From Streptomyces sp. NBC_00358 (lineage in GTDB: Bacteria > Actinomycetota > Actinomycetes > Streptomycetales > Streptomycetaceae): a stretch of DNA of 64,000 bases. A program made the position numbers and the translations under genes. The DNA lies in the NCBI RefSeq assembly GCF_036099295.1, contig NZ_CP107976.1:1798001-1862000 (forward strand), given 5' to 3'. Below the pieces are notes generated by a model. The model was given only the letters and a program-made list of their open reading frames with translations. It searched no databases and was not told where the DNA came from. This document shows positions 24,574 through 34,090 of the stretch, one piece after another; within the stretch, counting starts at the first letter, position 1; each line of letters begins with the position of its first letter.

Positions 24574-25179
24574 ATGACCGCCATCTTCGAAGCAACCCTG
24601 CCCCGGCTCGCAGCCGTCGCAGCGCCTCCCGCCCTTCTCGTACCGGCAGCTCCTCCCGCCCGTCTCGCGCTGAAGGCCGACGGACCCTCCCGCGGACTCC
24701 TGGACGGTGCCTGGTGGCCGCGCTCCCGCGATCTGCTGTCCGAACTGCCCGCGCTGACCGACGTGTTGGACCCCCTGTGGGGCCGCATCATCCATGTCGC
24801 CGTCAACCCCGAGCACTGGCCGGTCATCCCGCACAAGGTGCCCGTCAGCGGCCATGTCGTGAAGGTCGGCTGGTTCACCCCGGAGCTCGACCCGCACAAG
24901 CTTCTTCTGCTCTCCTACGGCACCGGCCGCTGGGACCTGCTGGTGATCCCGCCCGAGACCGGCCCGGAAGCAGCCGCACGTCTGATGGCTGCGGCTTCCG
25001 CGTACGGCGGCCGGCCAATGACCGCGAGCTCGCTCATCACCGCCGACCGGGAACGGCACGGCGTCTCCGTGCCGATCCAGGTGCGGGACGCGGAGACGGC
25101 GTGGGAGTCCGAGGGCGGCGCCCCGCAGCCCACTGCGGCCGTCCCGAACCAGGCCAGCCGACTGATCATCGGTATGTGA
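24574..25179 (+). CDS. DUF5994 family protein
   Basis: 201 residues. It has the DUF5994 pattern: LDGAWWPRSRDLLSELPAL, DPLWGRIIHVAVNPEHWPVI, HVVKVGWFTPELDPHKLLLL, RWDLLVIPPETGPEAAARLM, and a terminal AWESEGG. There is no signal peptide or membrane helix, so it is cytoplasmic. The family is abundant in Streptomyces, often in several copies near stress or regulatory genes, but has no known biochemical function. The ATG at 24574 is preferred because family similarity begins soon after; the ribosome site is weak. A decayed paralogue lies on the other side of the desaturase at 22594. Confidence 0.85.
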   Translation: MTAIFEATLPRLAAVAAPPALLVPAAPPARLALKADGPSRGLLDGAWWPRSRDLLSELPALTDVLDPLWGRIIHVAVNPEHWPVIPHKVPVSGHVVKVGWFTPELDPHKLLLLSYGTGRWDLLVIPPETGPEAAARLMAAASAYGGRPMTASSLITADRERHGVSVPIQVRDAETAWESEGGAPQPTAAVPNQASRLIIGM

Positions 25180-25549
25180 GGTGCGCGGCGGCAGACGGCC
25201 GCCTCCGGCGCTGCCGTCACCGTCGTTCCGTCGTTCCGTCGTTCCGTCGTACACAGGCGTCGGAACGCGACCGGAGCCTGTTCGAGCAGACCGGTCCTGC
25301 CCAGAGGCCGCCGGCAACCGTCCCGTTTCACCAACGGGCCGCTCCCCGCACTCGCCACGCGCCGTCGTCACGCGATTCGCGCGCGGCCTCGATGCGCCCG
25401 AGCGGGCACCGCCGGCCGCTGCCCGCCGCGTCGCAACGCGGGAACTTCCCCCGCAGCGAGAAGGGTGTCCGCCGGGGAGGCGGCCCCTGACAACAGCGGT
25501 CCGGTCGTCTCAGCACTGCGGTCATGGCGGCAGACCACCGGTCCGGCGG
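25180..25549. other. 370-bp convergent intergenic region
   Basis: This region lies between the convergent DUF5994 and cpt genes. An 8-bp unit GTCGTTCC is tandemly repeated about three times at 25222-25249. No gene on either strand is supported and no clear terminator was identified. Confidence 0.45.
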
Positions 25550-26083
25550 TCACCCGACGTGTACGGCGATGGCCCGTGCGCACTCCATCGACTCGGCACG
25601 TGTGGTGTCCACCTCCAGGTCGTAGACCATGCCCCGGTGGACCACCTCCGCCTGGGACGCGGCCATCCCGATGACCCGATCGCCTCGTGCGACCTCACGG
25701 CCCGCGGCGACGGCACCGTCGCACCGGACGCCGACCCACAGCACCCGCAGGCCGCCCAAGGCCTTCCGCCACCGCTGCTGCGAGTCCGCTCCGCCGAGGA
25801 AGACCTCGTCGACGATGACCCGCGCGCCCGCACGGGCCATCGCGGCGACCCCCTCGATCCAAGCCGCTTCCAGCGTCCGGAACTCCGGCCCGACGATCAC
25901 CTCGCCGTCCGGAGCGAACTCGATGCCCGCATCCGACGACCGCATGGACGCGGGCATCGCGTCAACCAGCGTGTCGGTCCCGAGGGCCAGCCACGGATCC
26001 GGCAGGACCGCCTGCAGACACCGGACGATCCCGGACTTCCCCGAGCTGGAACCACCGTTGAGAACGATCACCTCAGTCGTCAC
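25550..26083 (-). CDS. cpt: Chloramphenicol 3-O-phosphotransferase-like kinase
   Basis: 177 residues, the same size as the chloramphenicol phosphotransferase of the chloramphenicol producer S. venezuelae. The P-loop GGSSSGKS (residues 10-17) binds ATP. The Asp in [11 protein letters not shown] corresponds to the catalytic base Asp37 of the known enzyme, and the blocks [44 protein letters not shown] and [10 protein letters not shown] follow the same order. It would phosphorylate the primary hydroxyl of chloramphenicol, protecting the ribosome. No efflux gene or biosynthetic genes are adjacent. Close homologues also occur in non-producers, where the natural substrate may differ. All catalytic elements are present. 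Confidence 0.88.
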   Translation of the reverse strand: MTTEVIVLNGGSSSGKSGIVRCLQAVLPDPWLALGTDTLVDAMPASMRSSDAGIEFAPDGEVIVGPEFRTLEAAWIEGVAAMARAGARVIVDEVFLGGADSQQRWRKALGGLRVLWVGVRCDGAVAAGREVARGDRVIGMAASQAEVVHRGMVYDLEVDTTRAESMECARAIAVHVG

Positions 26084-26389
26084 CGCGCCACAGTAGAGGC
26101 ACCGCGGCAGCCCCCGAAACGGATTTTCCCCAGCGTCACGCGGGCAGCGGGAGCGGCGGCGGCAACGGGCACGGCACCTGCGGGGATCTGGCGAACAGGC
26201 CGCGTGACGGACGTCATTGACAAGCCGAATCCACCAAGGTTGTCATGAGCACATGCTGCGATGCCTCGGGACCTGCCGCACTGACCGCGCCGACGACTCC
26301 GCCCCCGGCGCGGGTCGTAACCCGTCATCGGGTGCGGCATGCTCGGAGACCGCCGGTGCCACCCCCAGGGCAAAGGGCGGGCGACTGCC
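26084..26389. other. 306-bp divergent promoter region
   Basis: This region separates cpt (minus) from the LuxR regulator (plus). A consensus -35 hexamer TTGACA lies at 26217-26222, but no matching -10 box is seen at the proper distance; TGACAA and TTGTCA (26218-26223 / 26240-26245) form a short inverted repeat around it. No gene is supported. Confidence 0.4.
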
Positions 26390-29305
26390 ATGGAAGTACG
26401 GTCCTTGACCGGGCGCCGCGAGCTGCTCGGCACCGCCCGCGCCGAATTGACGACCCGTCCCGGAGTGCTCTTCCACGGCCCCCCGGGGATCGGCAAGTCC
26501 TTGCTCGTGGCGGCCCTCGTGACGTCCTTGGCCGCGCGTGACCGGCCGGCCGGCACGGTGCTGCACTGCTCGCCCGTGCAGGAGGACGCCCGCCTCCCGT
26601 TCGTCGGCCTCATCGACCTGTTCGCGCGAGTGCCCGAGAGCTGCCTGGAGACCCTGGCGCCCGCGCCCCGAGCGGCACTGCGGGCGGCCCTGCTGCGCGG
26701 GGAGGAACCGGCCGACGACCGGAGCCGTCTCGCGGTGCGCGTCGCCGTCCTCGAAGTGCTGCGCACCCTGGCCGCCACCGGCCCCGTCCTGCTGGTCGTC
26801 GACGGACTCCAGTGGCTCGACGAGCCCAGCGCCGAGGTGCTCGCCTTCGCGGTACGCCGTGTCGAGGGTCTCGACATACGGATGGTGGCCGCCGAGCGGG
26901 TGGCCGAGTGCGAGCAGCCCGAACGGCTGCGCTGCTGCCCACCCGGCACGGTCGGACTTCCCGTGCCCCCGCTGGCGGACGGCGAGGTGGCCCAGCTCGT
27001 GCGCGCCGGTCTCGGCGCCGGTCTGCCACCGGCGGTGCTGCGGGCCATCCAGGACACCGCTGCCGGAAACCCTTGGTACGCAATGGAGTTGGGGCGGGAG
27101 GTGCTGCGCGCCGGAGCGCCCGCGGGCTCCGGCCCGGCACTGCCCGTACCCCGAAGGCTGCGTGCCCTGCTGCTGGACCGGGTGCGCACGCTGCCGGAGA
27201 CGGCACGGCACACCCTCCTCGTCGCGAGCGCCACCGCCCACCCCAGCCTCACCCTGCTGCGCGCCGCCGGACTCGACGACCCCGCCGCGGACCTCGCGGA
27301 GGCCGATGGAATGGGCGTGGCGACGGTCGACGTGGGCGGGACCGTACGCTTCCGGCATCCGATGCTCCGGGCCGCCGTCCACGCCGATGCCCCGGAGCAC
27401 AGCCGCCGGCAGGCACACGCCCTGCTGGCCCGTGCGGTCACCGAGCCCGTGGAGCAGGCCCGCCACCTCGCCCTCGCCCACCCGCACGAGGACGAGACCA
27501 CCGCCCGCACCCTGATGTCCGCGGCCGCGTACGCACGCCGCGACGGCGCACCCGACACCGCCTTCGAACTGGCCGAGTTCGCCGCCCGGCGCACTCCCGG
27601 CGACCGCCCCGTGGACCGCGCCGAGCGACTGCTGGCCGCGGCCGAGTACGCGTGCGACGCCGGACAACTGGAGGAGGCTGGGCAGGTGGCCGAGACCGTC
27701 CTCGCCGCGTCGGGTTCGCCGCGGCAGCGGGTGCGGGCCCGGCTGATCCTGCTGCGCAATGCCGGGCAGGCGCTGGAGGGCGCCCACGAGCTGATCGAGG
27801 AGGGCCTGCGGGACGCCGTCGGCGACCCCGGGGCGGAGGCCTGGCTGCACCACTGGGCGGCGTTACGCGGCTTGCTGTGCGGGGAGTTGGAGGAGGCGGC
27901 CCGGTACGCCCGGCGCGCTGCCCGGCAGGCGGCCCGGGCCGGAGACACGGACACCCGGATCGGGGCACTCGCCACCCTCGCCCGGGTGCGGTCCCTGGCC
28001 GGGGAACCGGTCGCCGCCGACGCCGCGCTGGAGGAGGCGCTCGCCCTGGTCGGCGGCGCCGACGCGGGCCCGGAGAGCTGGGGCCTGATCCGGATGCGGG
28101 CGATCCTCGCCCTGGACTCCGACAGGGTGACCGAGGCCCGGACTCAGGTCGCCGGACTCCTGGCGGAGATCGGCGAGTTCGCCGGGGTCGAGGAGGTCAT
28201 GGCGACGTTGGTGGCACTGACCCGTATCCAGGTGCGCTCGGGCCACTGCCGCGAGGCGCTGCGCACCGCCGCCCGCTGCTCGCGCGCCCTGGCCGAGACG
28301 GGCGTACAGGCGGCTCCGGCGCTGTACGCGGCGGCGCTCGCGGCCACCGCGGGCGGCACCGCCGACGAGGCCCGGCACCTCGCCGAACAGGCGGTACGGG
28401 CCTCGGAGGCGGACGGCGACCGGTTGTTCCTGCTGCGCGCGCTGGCGGTGCTCGGGCAGGCCGAGCTGCTCGTCGGCGACCCACGGGGTGCGGCCGCCGC
28501 GGTCGAGGCGCTGCAACGCGTCAAGGAACTCGGCGAGGCCATGTCCGCCGCCGATCCGCCGTTGCTGCACTGGTACGGCGACCTGGCCGAAGCCCTGGTC
28601 GTCCTGGGCGAGACGGACGCGGCCGGGGCCGTGATCCGCGAGGCCCGCGCGCGCGTGTCCGGCGATACGCCCGGGAGCGTACTGGCGGCTCTCGAAAGGG
28701 CGGAGGGACTGCGTGAGGCGGGGCTCGGCCGGGCGAAGGAGGGGGCGGTACGGCTGCGGGCCGCCGTGGACCGCCTGCGCCGGCTTCCGTTGCCCGTGGA
28801 GCTGGTGCGCACCCTGATCGCGCTCGGTGCGGCCGAGCGTCGCGCGCGCCGCAGGAACGCGGCGCGAACGGTCCTCGGCGAGGCGCTGGAGACCGCGACG
28901 CTCATCGGCGCCGCTCCGCTCGCGGCGCGGGCCAGGGACGAGCTGTCGCGGCTGGAGGCCGGAGACAGGAGAGGTGAGGCGGGCGCGGGCGCGGGCGGCC
29001 CCGAACTCACCCCCACGGAGGCCAGGATCGCCGGACTGGTCGGCGGCGGGGCCACCAACAGGGAAGTCGCCACGGAGCTGTTCATCAGCGTCAAGACGGT
29101 GGAAGGCGCCCTGTCGCGGGTCTACCGCAAGTTCGGGGTCCGCTCGCGCACCGCGCTCGCGCACGCGATGGCGGTCGCCGTCATCGCGTCGGGGGCGGCG
29201 GTGGATTCCGCTGAGGACGACCAGGTGAAGCCCCAGGGACAGACGGTGATGACTGGTCAGGTCGGCCGCATGCGGATTCCCCGTGCGCTCGACACACGCC
29301 GTTGA
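26390..29305 (+). CDS. LAL-type LuxR-family ATPase transcriptional regulator
   Basis: 971 residues. The N-terminal AAA/STAND ATPase has Walker A GPPGIGKS (30-37) and Walker B VLLVVDGLQWLD (about 133-144). A long helical TPR-like region fills about 350-860. The C-terminal LuxR helix-turn-helix begins at LTPTEARIAGLVGGGATNRE (about 873) and continues EVATELFISVKTVEGALSRV, the recognition helix, to about 930. Large ATP-binding LuxR regulators commonly activate secondary-metabolism or carbon-use genes. The start is the ATG at 26390; the 17 codons before it in frame are less likely. The secreted peptidase gene 124 bases downstream on the same strand may be a target, but this is inference. Confidence 0.92.
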   Translation: MEVRSLTGRRELLGTARAELTTRPGVLFHGPPGIGKSLLVAALVTSLAARDRPAGTVLHCSPVQEDARLPFVGLIDLFARVPESCLETLAPAPRAALRAALLRGEEPADDRSRLAVRVAVLEVLRTLAATGPVLLVVDGLQWLDEPSAEVLAFAVRRVEGLDIRMVAAERVAECEQPERLRCCPPGTVGLPVPPLADGEVAQLVRAGLGAGLPPAVLRAIQDTAAGNPWYAMELGREVLRAGAPAGSGPALPVPRRLRALLLDRVRTLPETARHTLLVASATAHPSLTLLRAAGLDDPAADLAEADGMGVATVDVGGTVRFRHPMLRAAVHADAPEHSRRQAHALLARAVTEPVEQARHLALAHPHEDETTARTLMSAAAYARRDGAPDTAFELAEFAARRTPGDRPVDRAERLLAAAEYACDAGQLEEAGQVAETVLAASGSPRQRVRARLILLRNAGQALEGAHELIEEGLRDAVGDPGAEAWLHHWAALRGLLCGELEEAARYARRAARQAARAGDTDTRIGALATLARVRSLAGEPVAADAALEEALALVGGADAGPESWGLIRMRAILALDSDRVTEARTQVAGLLAEIGEFAGVEEVMATLVALTRIQVRSGHCREALRTAARCSRALAETGVQAAPALYAAALAATAGGTADEARHLAEQAVRASEADGDRLFLLRALAVLGQAELLVGDPRGAAAAVEALQRVKELGEAMSAADPPLLHWYGDLAEALVVLGETDAAGAVIREARARVSGDTPGSVLAALERAEGLREAGLGRAKEGAVRLRAAVDRLRRLPLPVELVRTLIALGAAERRARRRNAARTVLGEALETATLIGAAPLAARARDELSRLEAGDRRGEAGAGAGGPELTPTEARIAGLVGGGATNREVATELFISVKTVEGALSRVYRKFGVRSRTALAHAMAVAVIASGAAVDSAEDDQVKPQGQTVMTGQVGRMRIPRALDTRR

Positions 29306-29429
29306 CGTGACATCAGTAGTTAACACGTGAAGCAAGGGTTCCCCCGCTTATGCGGGTGGGGCCGGTGTTCCTAGGTTGAAGCCGTTCCGCTTCCGGGACA
29401 CCACCCCCACTCTCCGGAGAACCTCTGTG

Positions 29430-31052
29430 ATGTCACGTCTGAAACTGGTCGGCCTGGTCGCCGTGCCGGCCCTGCTCTCCGCCGCCGTCCCCGCCGCCTA
29501 CGCCGTCGGCACTCCCCAGCCGCACGCGATCACGGCCGTGAAGGGGGATGTCCTGAAGGGCCTGAACAAGAACGCGACCCGCACCGGCAACGTCGCCGCG
29601 GGGAAGCGGATATCGGTGGCGATCAGCCTGACCCCCAGAGACGCCAAGGCACTCGACACCTTCGTGGCGAAGGTCAGCAACCCGCGGTCGAGTACCTACG
29701 GCCACTACCTGACGAAGCATCAGTTCGCCGCGCGCTTCGGCCGGACCGATGCCGAGGTCAAGCACCTGAAGGAGTACCTGCGTTCGCAGGGGGTCACCGT
29801 CACCGCCGTCCACTCGGGAAACCTGCTGGTCGACGCCAGCGGCACCGCCGCCCAGTTGGAGAAGGCCTTCGGTACCAAGCTGTCGACCTGGAAGGACGCC
29901 TCCTCGGGGCGCTCGTTCTACGCCAACGACACCGCGCCGACCCTGCCGACCGCCATCGCCTCCCTCGTCAGCGACGTGGCCGGACTCAACAACCGCGTCC
30001 AGCTTCACCACCAGGCGACCTCCACCGTGACCCCCCACAACGGACCGGGCGGCGGCTACACCCCGGCCCAGCTCAAGGGCGGCTACAACGTCTCCGGCAC
30101 GTACACCGGCAGCGGCCAGAAGACCGCGCTGATCGAGTTCGACGGCTTCCAGCAGTCCAACATCACCAAGTACGACACCAACTACAGCCTGGGCTCCCCC
30201 ACCCCGGTGGTGCAGAAGGTGGACGGCGGCTCGGGCGCGCTCGGCGACGGCCAGGTCGAGGTCGAGCTGGACATCGAGGTCCTGCACGCGATCGCGCCCA
30301 AGGCGAACGTCACGGTCTTCGAGGGCCCCAACTCCGACGCCGGCGAGGTCGACACCTACCAGGCCATCGTCGACAGCGGCATCCCGACCACCTCGATCAG
30401 CTGGGGCGCCGCGGAGAGCGCGCGTACCACCTCCAACATCAACGCCGTGGACGCCGTCTTCAAGGCGGGCGCCGCCCAGGGCCTCGGCTTCTACGCGGCC
30501 TCCGGTGACGACGGCTCCGACGACGCCGGCGACGGCGGCACCTCCGTCGACTACCCGGCCAGCGACCCGTACGTCACCGGCGTCGGCGGCACCAAGCTGA
30601 CCGTCACCTCGTCCAACGTCTGGAGCAAGGAGGTGGCCTGGTCCGGAGGCGGCGGCGGAAAGTCCTCCGTCTTCAAGATCCCGAGCTGGCAGACCGCGGT
30701 GCAGAAGACCGCCGGCGGCGGCTTCCGTCAGGTGCCGGACGTCTCGGCCCACGCCAACCCGAGCCCCGGCGTCTCGGTCTACTCGCAGGGCTCCTGGACC
30801 GCGGTCGGTGGCACCAGCGCCGCCGCGCCCGAATGGGCGGCGTTCGCCGCGCTGTACAACCAGCAGGCCGCGGCGGCCGGCAAGGCCAACCTCGGCTTCG
30901 CCAACCCCGCCCTCTACACGGCGAACGGCACCGGCTTCCACGACATCACCAGCGGCAGCAACGGCGCCTACTCCGCCGCCACCGGCTGGGACTTCACCAG
31001 CGGATGGGGCTCGTACAACGCCGCGACGCTGGCGACCAAGCTCCTCGGCTGA
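29430..31052 (+). CDS. Secreted S53 family (sedolisin/kumamolisin-like) peptidase
   Basis: 540 residues from the ATG at 29430, giving a clean Sec signal peptide (LKLVGLVAVPALLSAAVPAA). A pro-domain follows (about 40-215; RTGNVAAGKRISVAISLTPR, STYGHYLTKHQFAARFG). The catalytic domain holds the S53 triad: Glu and Asp in EVELDIEVLHAIAP, and Ser in GGTSAAAPEWAA, plus the oxyanion Asp in ASGDDGSDDA. The calcium site is visible at the end (HDITSGSNGAYSAATGWD, then SGWGSY). These are acid-active serine endopeptidases that mature by removing the pro-domain outside the cell. An in-frame start at 29376 would give a longer signal region and is less likely. Confidence 0.93.
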   Translation: MSRLKLVGLVAVPALLSAAVPAAYAVGTPQPHAITAVKGDVLKGLNKNATRTGNVAAGKRISVAISLTPRDAKALDTFVAKVSNPRSSTYGHYLTKHQFAARFGRTDAEVKHLKEYLRSQGVTVTAVHSGNLLVDASGTAAQLEKAFGTKLSTWKDASSGRSFYANDTAPTLPTAIASLVSDVAGLNNRVQLHHQATSTVTPHNGPGGGYTPAQLKGGYNVSGTYTGSGQKTALIEFDGFQQSNITKYDTNYSLGSPTPVVQKVDGGSGALGDGQVEVELDIEVLHAIAPKANVTVFEGPNSDAGEVDTYQAIVDSGIPTTSISWGAAESARTTSNINAVDAVFKAGAAQGLGFYAASGDDGSDDAGDGGTSVDYPASDPYVTGVGGTKLTVTSSNVWSKEVAWSGGGGGKSSVFKIPSWQTAVQKTAGGGFRQVPDVSAHANPSPGVSVYSQGSWTAVGGTSAAAPEWAAFAALYNQQAAAAGKANLGFANPALYTANGTGFHDITSGSNGAYSAATGWDFTSGWGSYNAATLATKLLG

Positions 31053-31699
31053 CCCCCACCGACCGAGGACGAACCCCCGAGGCGCGGGCCGGGATCACTC
31101 CCGGTCCGCGCTTCGGGTCAGTTCGCCGCCGTACGACGAGATCCGTCTCCCTCACCCCTCACCCCTCACCCCTCACCCCTCACCCCTCACCCCTCACCCC
31201 TCACCAGGCACTTTCCGGTCTGACTTCTGTGACACGGAAGTCTTCTTGCTCGCCCCCGGAGCCGGTCCCGACGATGTCGCCACGACCCAACGACGGGAGC
31301 CGAGCGCCATGCCGCGGATGACCGCCTTCGTCAGGAACCAGTGGTACAGCTAGCGCATCTTTCTGACCTGCGCTTGCGTGGGGCCGAACCGGCTGTGACC
31401 TGCTAGGACGGGTTGCAGAGGCGAGCGGAGGCAGTCAGAGGCAACGCCCTCTGTAACTGACCTTTGAGCCACCCGAGTTGACCGGCGTTGATCACGAGTG
31501 CACGGCTCTGGCGGTGCTCTGTGTCGACCTCGGTCGAGCTGCGATGGGGACGCCTGCCTCCCCCTCGGGGCCAGGCATACGGGGTCTTCAGGATGGCCGT
31601 CCTGAAGACCTCGCCGGCGCTGATGGAGGTCGCTTCGGACATCACCCGTGGTTTTAGCGGGCCTGGGTGGCGTCCACGTCTTTGCGAGACGACCCCACC
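31053..31699. other. 647-bp region without a confident gene
   Basis: It contains the heptamer array at 31152-31205, then at 31583-31610 an 11-bp perfect hairpin with a six-base loop. Frames on both strands between 31350 and 31700 are short and unlike known proteins. The base composition falls from about 31340 onward, consistent with the start of acquired or decayed DNA. Confidence 0.5.
31152..31205 (+). repeat. Heptanucleotide tandem array (TCACCCC)7
   Basis: Seven perfect copies of TCACCCC (31152-31200) and a partial eighth (TCACC). The array is C-rich on the plus strand, G-rich on the minus strand (GGGGTGA), so runs of four G could form a G-quadruplex on the minus strand. It lies 100 bases after the peptidase stop, in noncoding DNA. 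Confidence 0.95.
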
Positions 31700-32350
31700 G
31701 TGTCAGACAGCACCCACCAGTCACTCCCCCAACGACAGTTCACCCACCTCCGCGGCCCCCTGGGCCTTTCCCGACTGTCCTCGGCTGCGGCCGATCTGAT
31801 CCTGCTTGGCGACCTCACCGGCCTCTACGCGAGCGGCAGTTACACCAGGCTCGACTCCAGCGGCCGGCCGTTGTCCTGCGCGCCGATCGCCAGGGCGCAG
31901 CCGAACACGGGCACCGGATCACCGCGGCCATCGCATGCCACGTAGCCCGCGCCGGAGGCACCGGCGACCATCTGACCCAACTGCTGCCGCACCCCGAGCA
32001 CGAGGGCGGACGGCACGCCCGGCACATCGCCTTGCGCTCCGGGCAGTCGCGCGTTCTGGACTAGATCCGCCGGGTCTGGGACAGCGCCTCCGAAGCGGTC
32101 AGCACCACCAGGGCATTGGAGTCGCGACACGACGCGTACGAAATTCTCGCCGCGCTACGCGACCGCATCGAGACAACGCCCTGGCGCGGGGAGCGGGGAC
32201 GGACCGCGCTGCGGGTGCTGCGGGCCCACCTGAACTTCGCCGAGATCGCGGGCGGTCCGCTGCATCACGCCAGTGAGCGGCAGACCGCGGAGGAAGCCGG
32301 GATCTCCCGGACGACGCTGCGCGTCGTCTACGAGACGGTCCTCAAACCGG
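31700..32350 (+). pseudogene. Broken replication/plasmid-type winged-helix protein gene
   Basis: A coherent protein can be read across breaks: RGPLGLSRLSSAAADLILLG (frame 2, about 31760-31885), a shift, then HGHRITAAIACHVARAGGTG and EGGRHARHIALRSGQSRVLD in frame 1, an in-frame TAG at 32062-32064, and IRRVWDSASEAVSTTRALES, LAALRDRIETTPWRGERGRT and HASERQTAEEAGISRTTLRV in the same frame. The helix-turn-helix-like end and the general look resemble replication or primase-associated proteins of Streptomyces integrative elements, but I cannot name the family. The last readable codons (VYETVLKPG) join abruptly to a different gene at about 32345. Confidence 0.55.
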
Positions 32351-33620
32351 GAACGTGGGTGAACCCGGACGGGACGATGACCACGGACGTCACCTCGGGG
32401 ACGATCCGCGTCAAGGAGAACGGACCAATGGCGCCGGATCAACACCGACCTGGTCGACTCCGGCAGCAGGCTTGAGCCGAAGACTGCGGTTGCCGACGTG
32501 CAACTGTCCGACGGAGGCGCCGAGGACTTCGCCCAAGTCGCCTCTGGGACACGGTCATTCGGGCTGGACTGGGCGGACGGCGAGTCCAACAACGGCCTGC
32601 AGATCCGGGCCGGCGACGAGCAGGACTCGAAGAGCTGGCGTCGGTTCCGCTCGGCCAACTACGTCGACGGTTCCCAGGGCCCGACCCGAGCCGGCCCTGT
32701 CGGTCACGTACAACACCAAGCCGGGCGCCGCGAGTGCGGTGAGCCCAGCCACGGACGCCTTCACCGCCGACACCACACCCACGCTCCAGGCAAAGGCCAC
32801 GGACGCAGACGCAGACGCAGACGCAGACGGCAACACTGTGCGGCTCAGCTTCGAGGTGTGGAACTCGTCCGGCACCACCAAGGTCGCCTCCGGCACCTCG
32901 GCCTACGTCGCTTCTGGCGCCACCGGTAGCTGGACGGCGCCCGCACTGGCCACTGGTACCTACAAGTGGCGGGTCAACGTCTACGACGGCACGGACTGGA
33001 ACAGCACCTGGACCTCTTGGCGCAACCTGACCGTGGACACCTCCGTCCCGGCCGCGCCAACGGTCACATCGACGGCGTATCCGACGGACGGCCTGTGGCA
33101 CGGAGACGCGGGTAGCGCAGGAACGCGTTCATGCTCACCGACCCTGCGGGTAAGGCGACTTCCACCGAGTACCGCCTCGACGAGGGTGCGACGCAGACGG
33201 CGACCCTGGCCTCCGGCAAGACGACGCTCACGCTGACGCCCACGACGCGCGGCACGCACACGCTGACCGCACGGGTCAAGAGTGCCGCCGATACCTGGTC
33301 GGACTGGGCCGAGTACACCTTCCGGACCGGCAACATCACCGGAACCCTGGCCGTCCCGTTCATCAATAAGATCGCCGAGACCCACTTCGCGGACCTTCTG
33401 CACCCCGCCGATGGGCTCGAGGCCACCGACGAACCGGATGAGGAGATCGCGGACGAGGGCGACAGTCCGGCCGGCTACGTCGAGCAGGAGGACCCGGAGA
33501 AGACGGAGACCGAGGACTCCGCGGTCCAGACGGCCACGACGGAGCTGCCGTCGTCCTCCGTCGGTACCCTGACGGGGCAACAGCGCCGACGGAGCCGCCC
33601 AGACGCTGATCGACCTCCCG
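32344..33620 (+). pseudogene. Decayed secreted Rhs/DNRLRE-type protein gene
   Basis: Translated in shifting frames, it resembles parts of secreted Rhs/wall-associated proteins like the intact rhs at 37898. TWVNPDGTMTTDVTSGTIRV (frame 1) matches TTWVNANGSLTTELSAGPVR in the intact gene. WRRINTDLVDSGSRLEPKTA and AEDFAQVASGTRSFGLDWAD follow in another frame, then NNGLQIRAGDEQDSKSWRRF (end of a DNRLRE-like domain), then SVTYNTKPGAASAVSPATDA and FEVWNSSGTTKVASGTSAYV (Ig-like) after another shift, and KATSTEYRLDEGATQTATLA beyond a further shift. A hexamer expansion lies at 32802. With at least three frame changes and missing blocks, it cannot be functional. Confidence 0.7.
32802..32828 (+). repeat. 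Hexanucleotide (GACGCA)4 expansion
   Basis: Four perfect GACGCA copies plus GAC. In translation they give TDADADADADGN where a single DADGN would be expected in this kind of domain, so about three extra copies were gained by slippage. Confidence 0.85.
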
Positions 33621-34090
33621 GTGGCCTCCTCGGTGACTGCCGAGCTGAGCGAGACCGGCCTGGTGATCTACGCCAACACCCAGAAGGACGCGGACACCAT
33701 CGCCGTCCGTAGCAGTGCCAGCCAGGTCGAGCTCTTCCACCTGCTGCGCAGCGCCAACGCGCTGAAGTCCTTCGTCTACAAAGTCGCCCTGCAGGCGGGT
33801 CAGGAGATTTCGGCTGTCTCCGACAACACGCTGATGATTTCCGACGCGAACAGTGACCTGGTCACTTTCCTCAGCGCGCCGGTCGCCGTCGACGCCAAGG
33901 GCGCCACGGTGCCCGTGACGATGAAGGCCACCGGATCGGACGTGGAGGTCTCCCTCGCCCCGGCGGCCGGCCAGACCCTCGCGTACCCGGTGATGCTCGA
34001 CCCGAGCAGCGCCAGCTACACGGTGACGCCCGCCGAGCGCAACTACTGCTACTGGAACCCGTACGACTGTTCCAAGGCGAGGGACCAGGG
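33621..34090 (+). pseudogene. Secreted-protein fragment truncated at the tRNA-like att site
   Basis: The open frame ASSVTAELSETGLVIYANTQ ... AERNYCYWNPYDCSKARD is part of a larger secreted actinobacterial protein; the preceding acidic block (EATDEPDEEIADEGDSPAGY, near 33420) belongs to the same protein but is in another frame. The frame is cut at about 34090, where the DNA changes to the 3' end of a tRNA; the last in-frame residues (GRRFKSCPRY) are tRNA sequence read as protein. The C-terminal part of the protein is missing, so recombination at the att site truncated the gene. Confidence 0.65.

Noticed and set aside
25181..26248. Long plus-strand open frame over cpt
   Set aside because: Shadow of the cpt gene; composition is Arg/Pro-rich and has no start site.
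29335..29375. A CRISPR type I-E-like repeat (GGTTCCCCCGCTTATGCGGG) before the S53 peptidase
   Set aside because: Only one copy, no spacers and no cas genes; it is better read as a short hairpin, possibly the end of the LuxR transcript.
31350..31724. A transposase remnant after the heptamer array
   Set aside because: No DDE or other transposase motif could be read in any frame; only a hairpin is visible.
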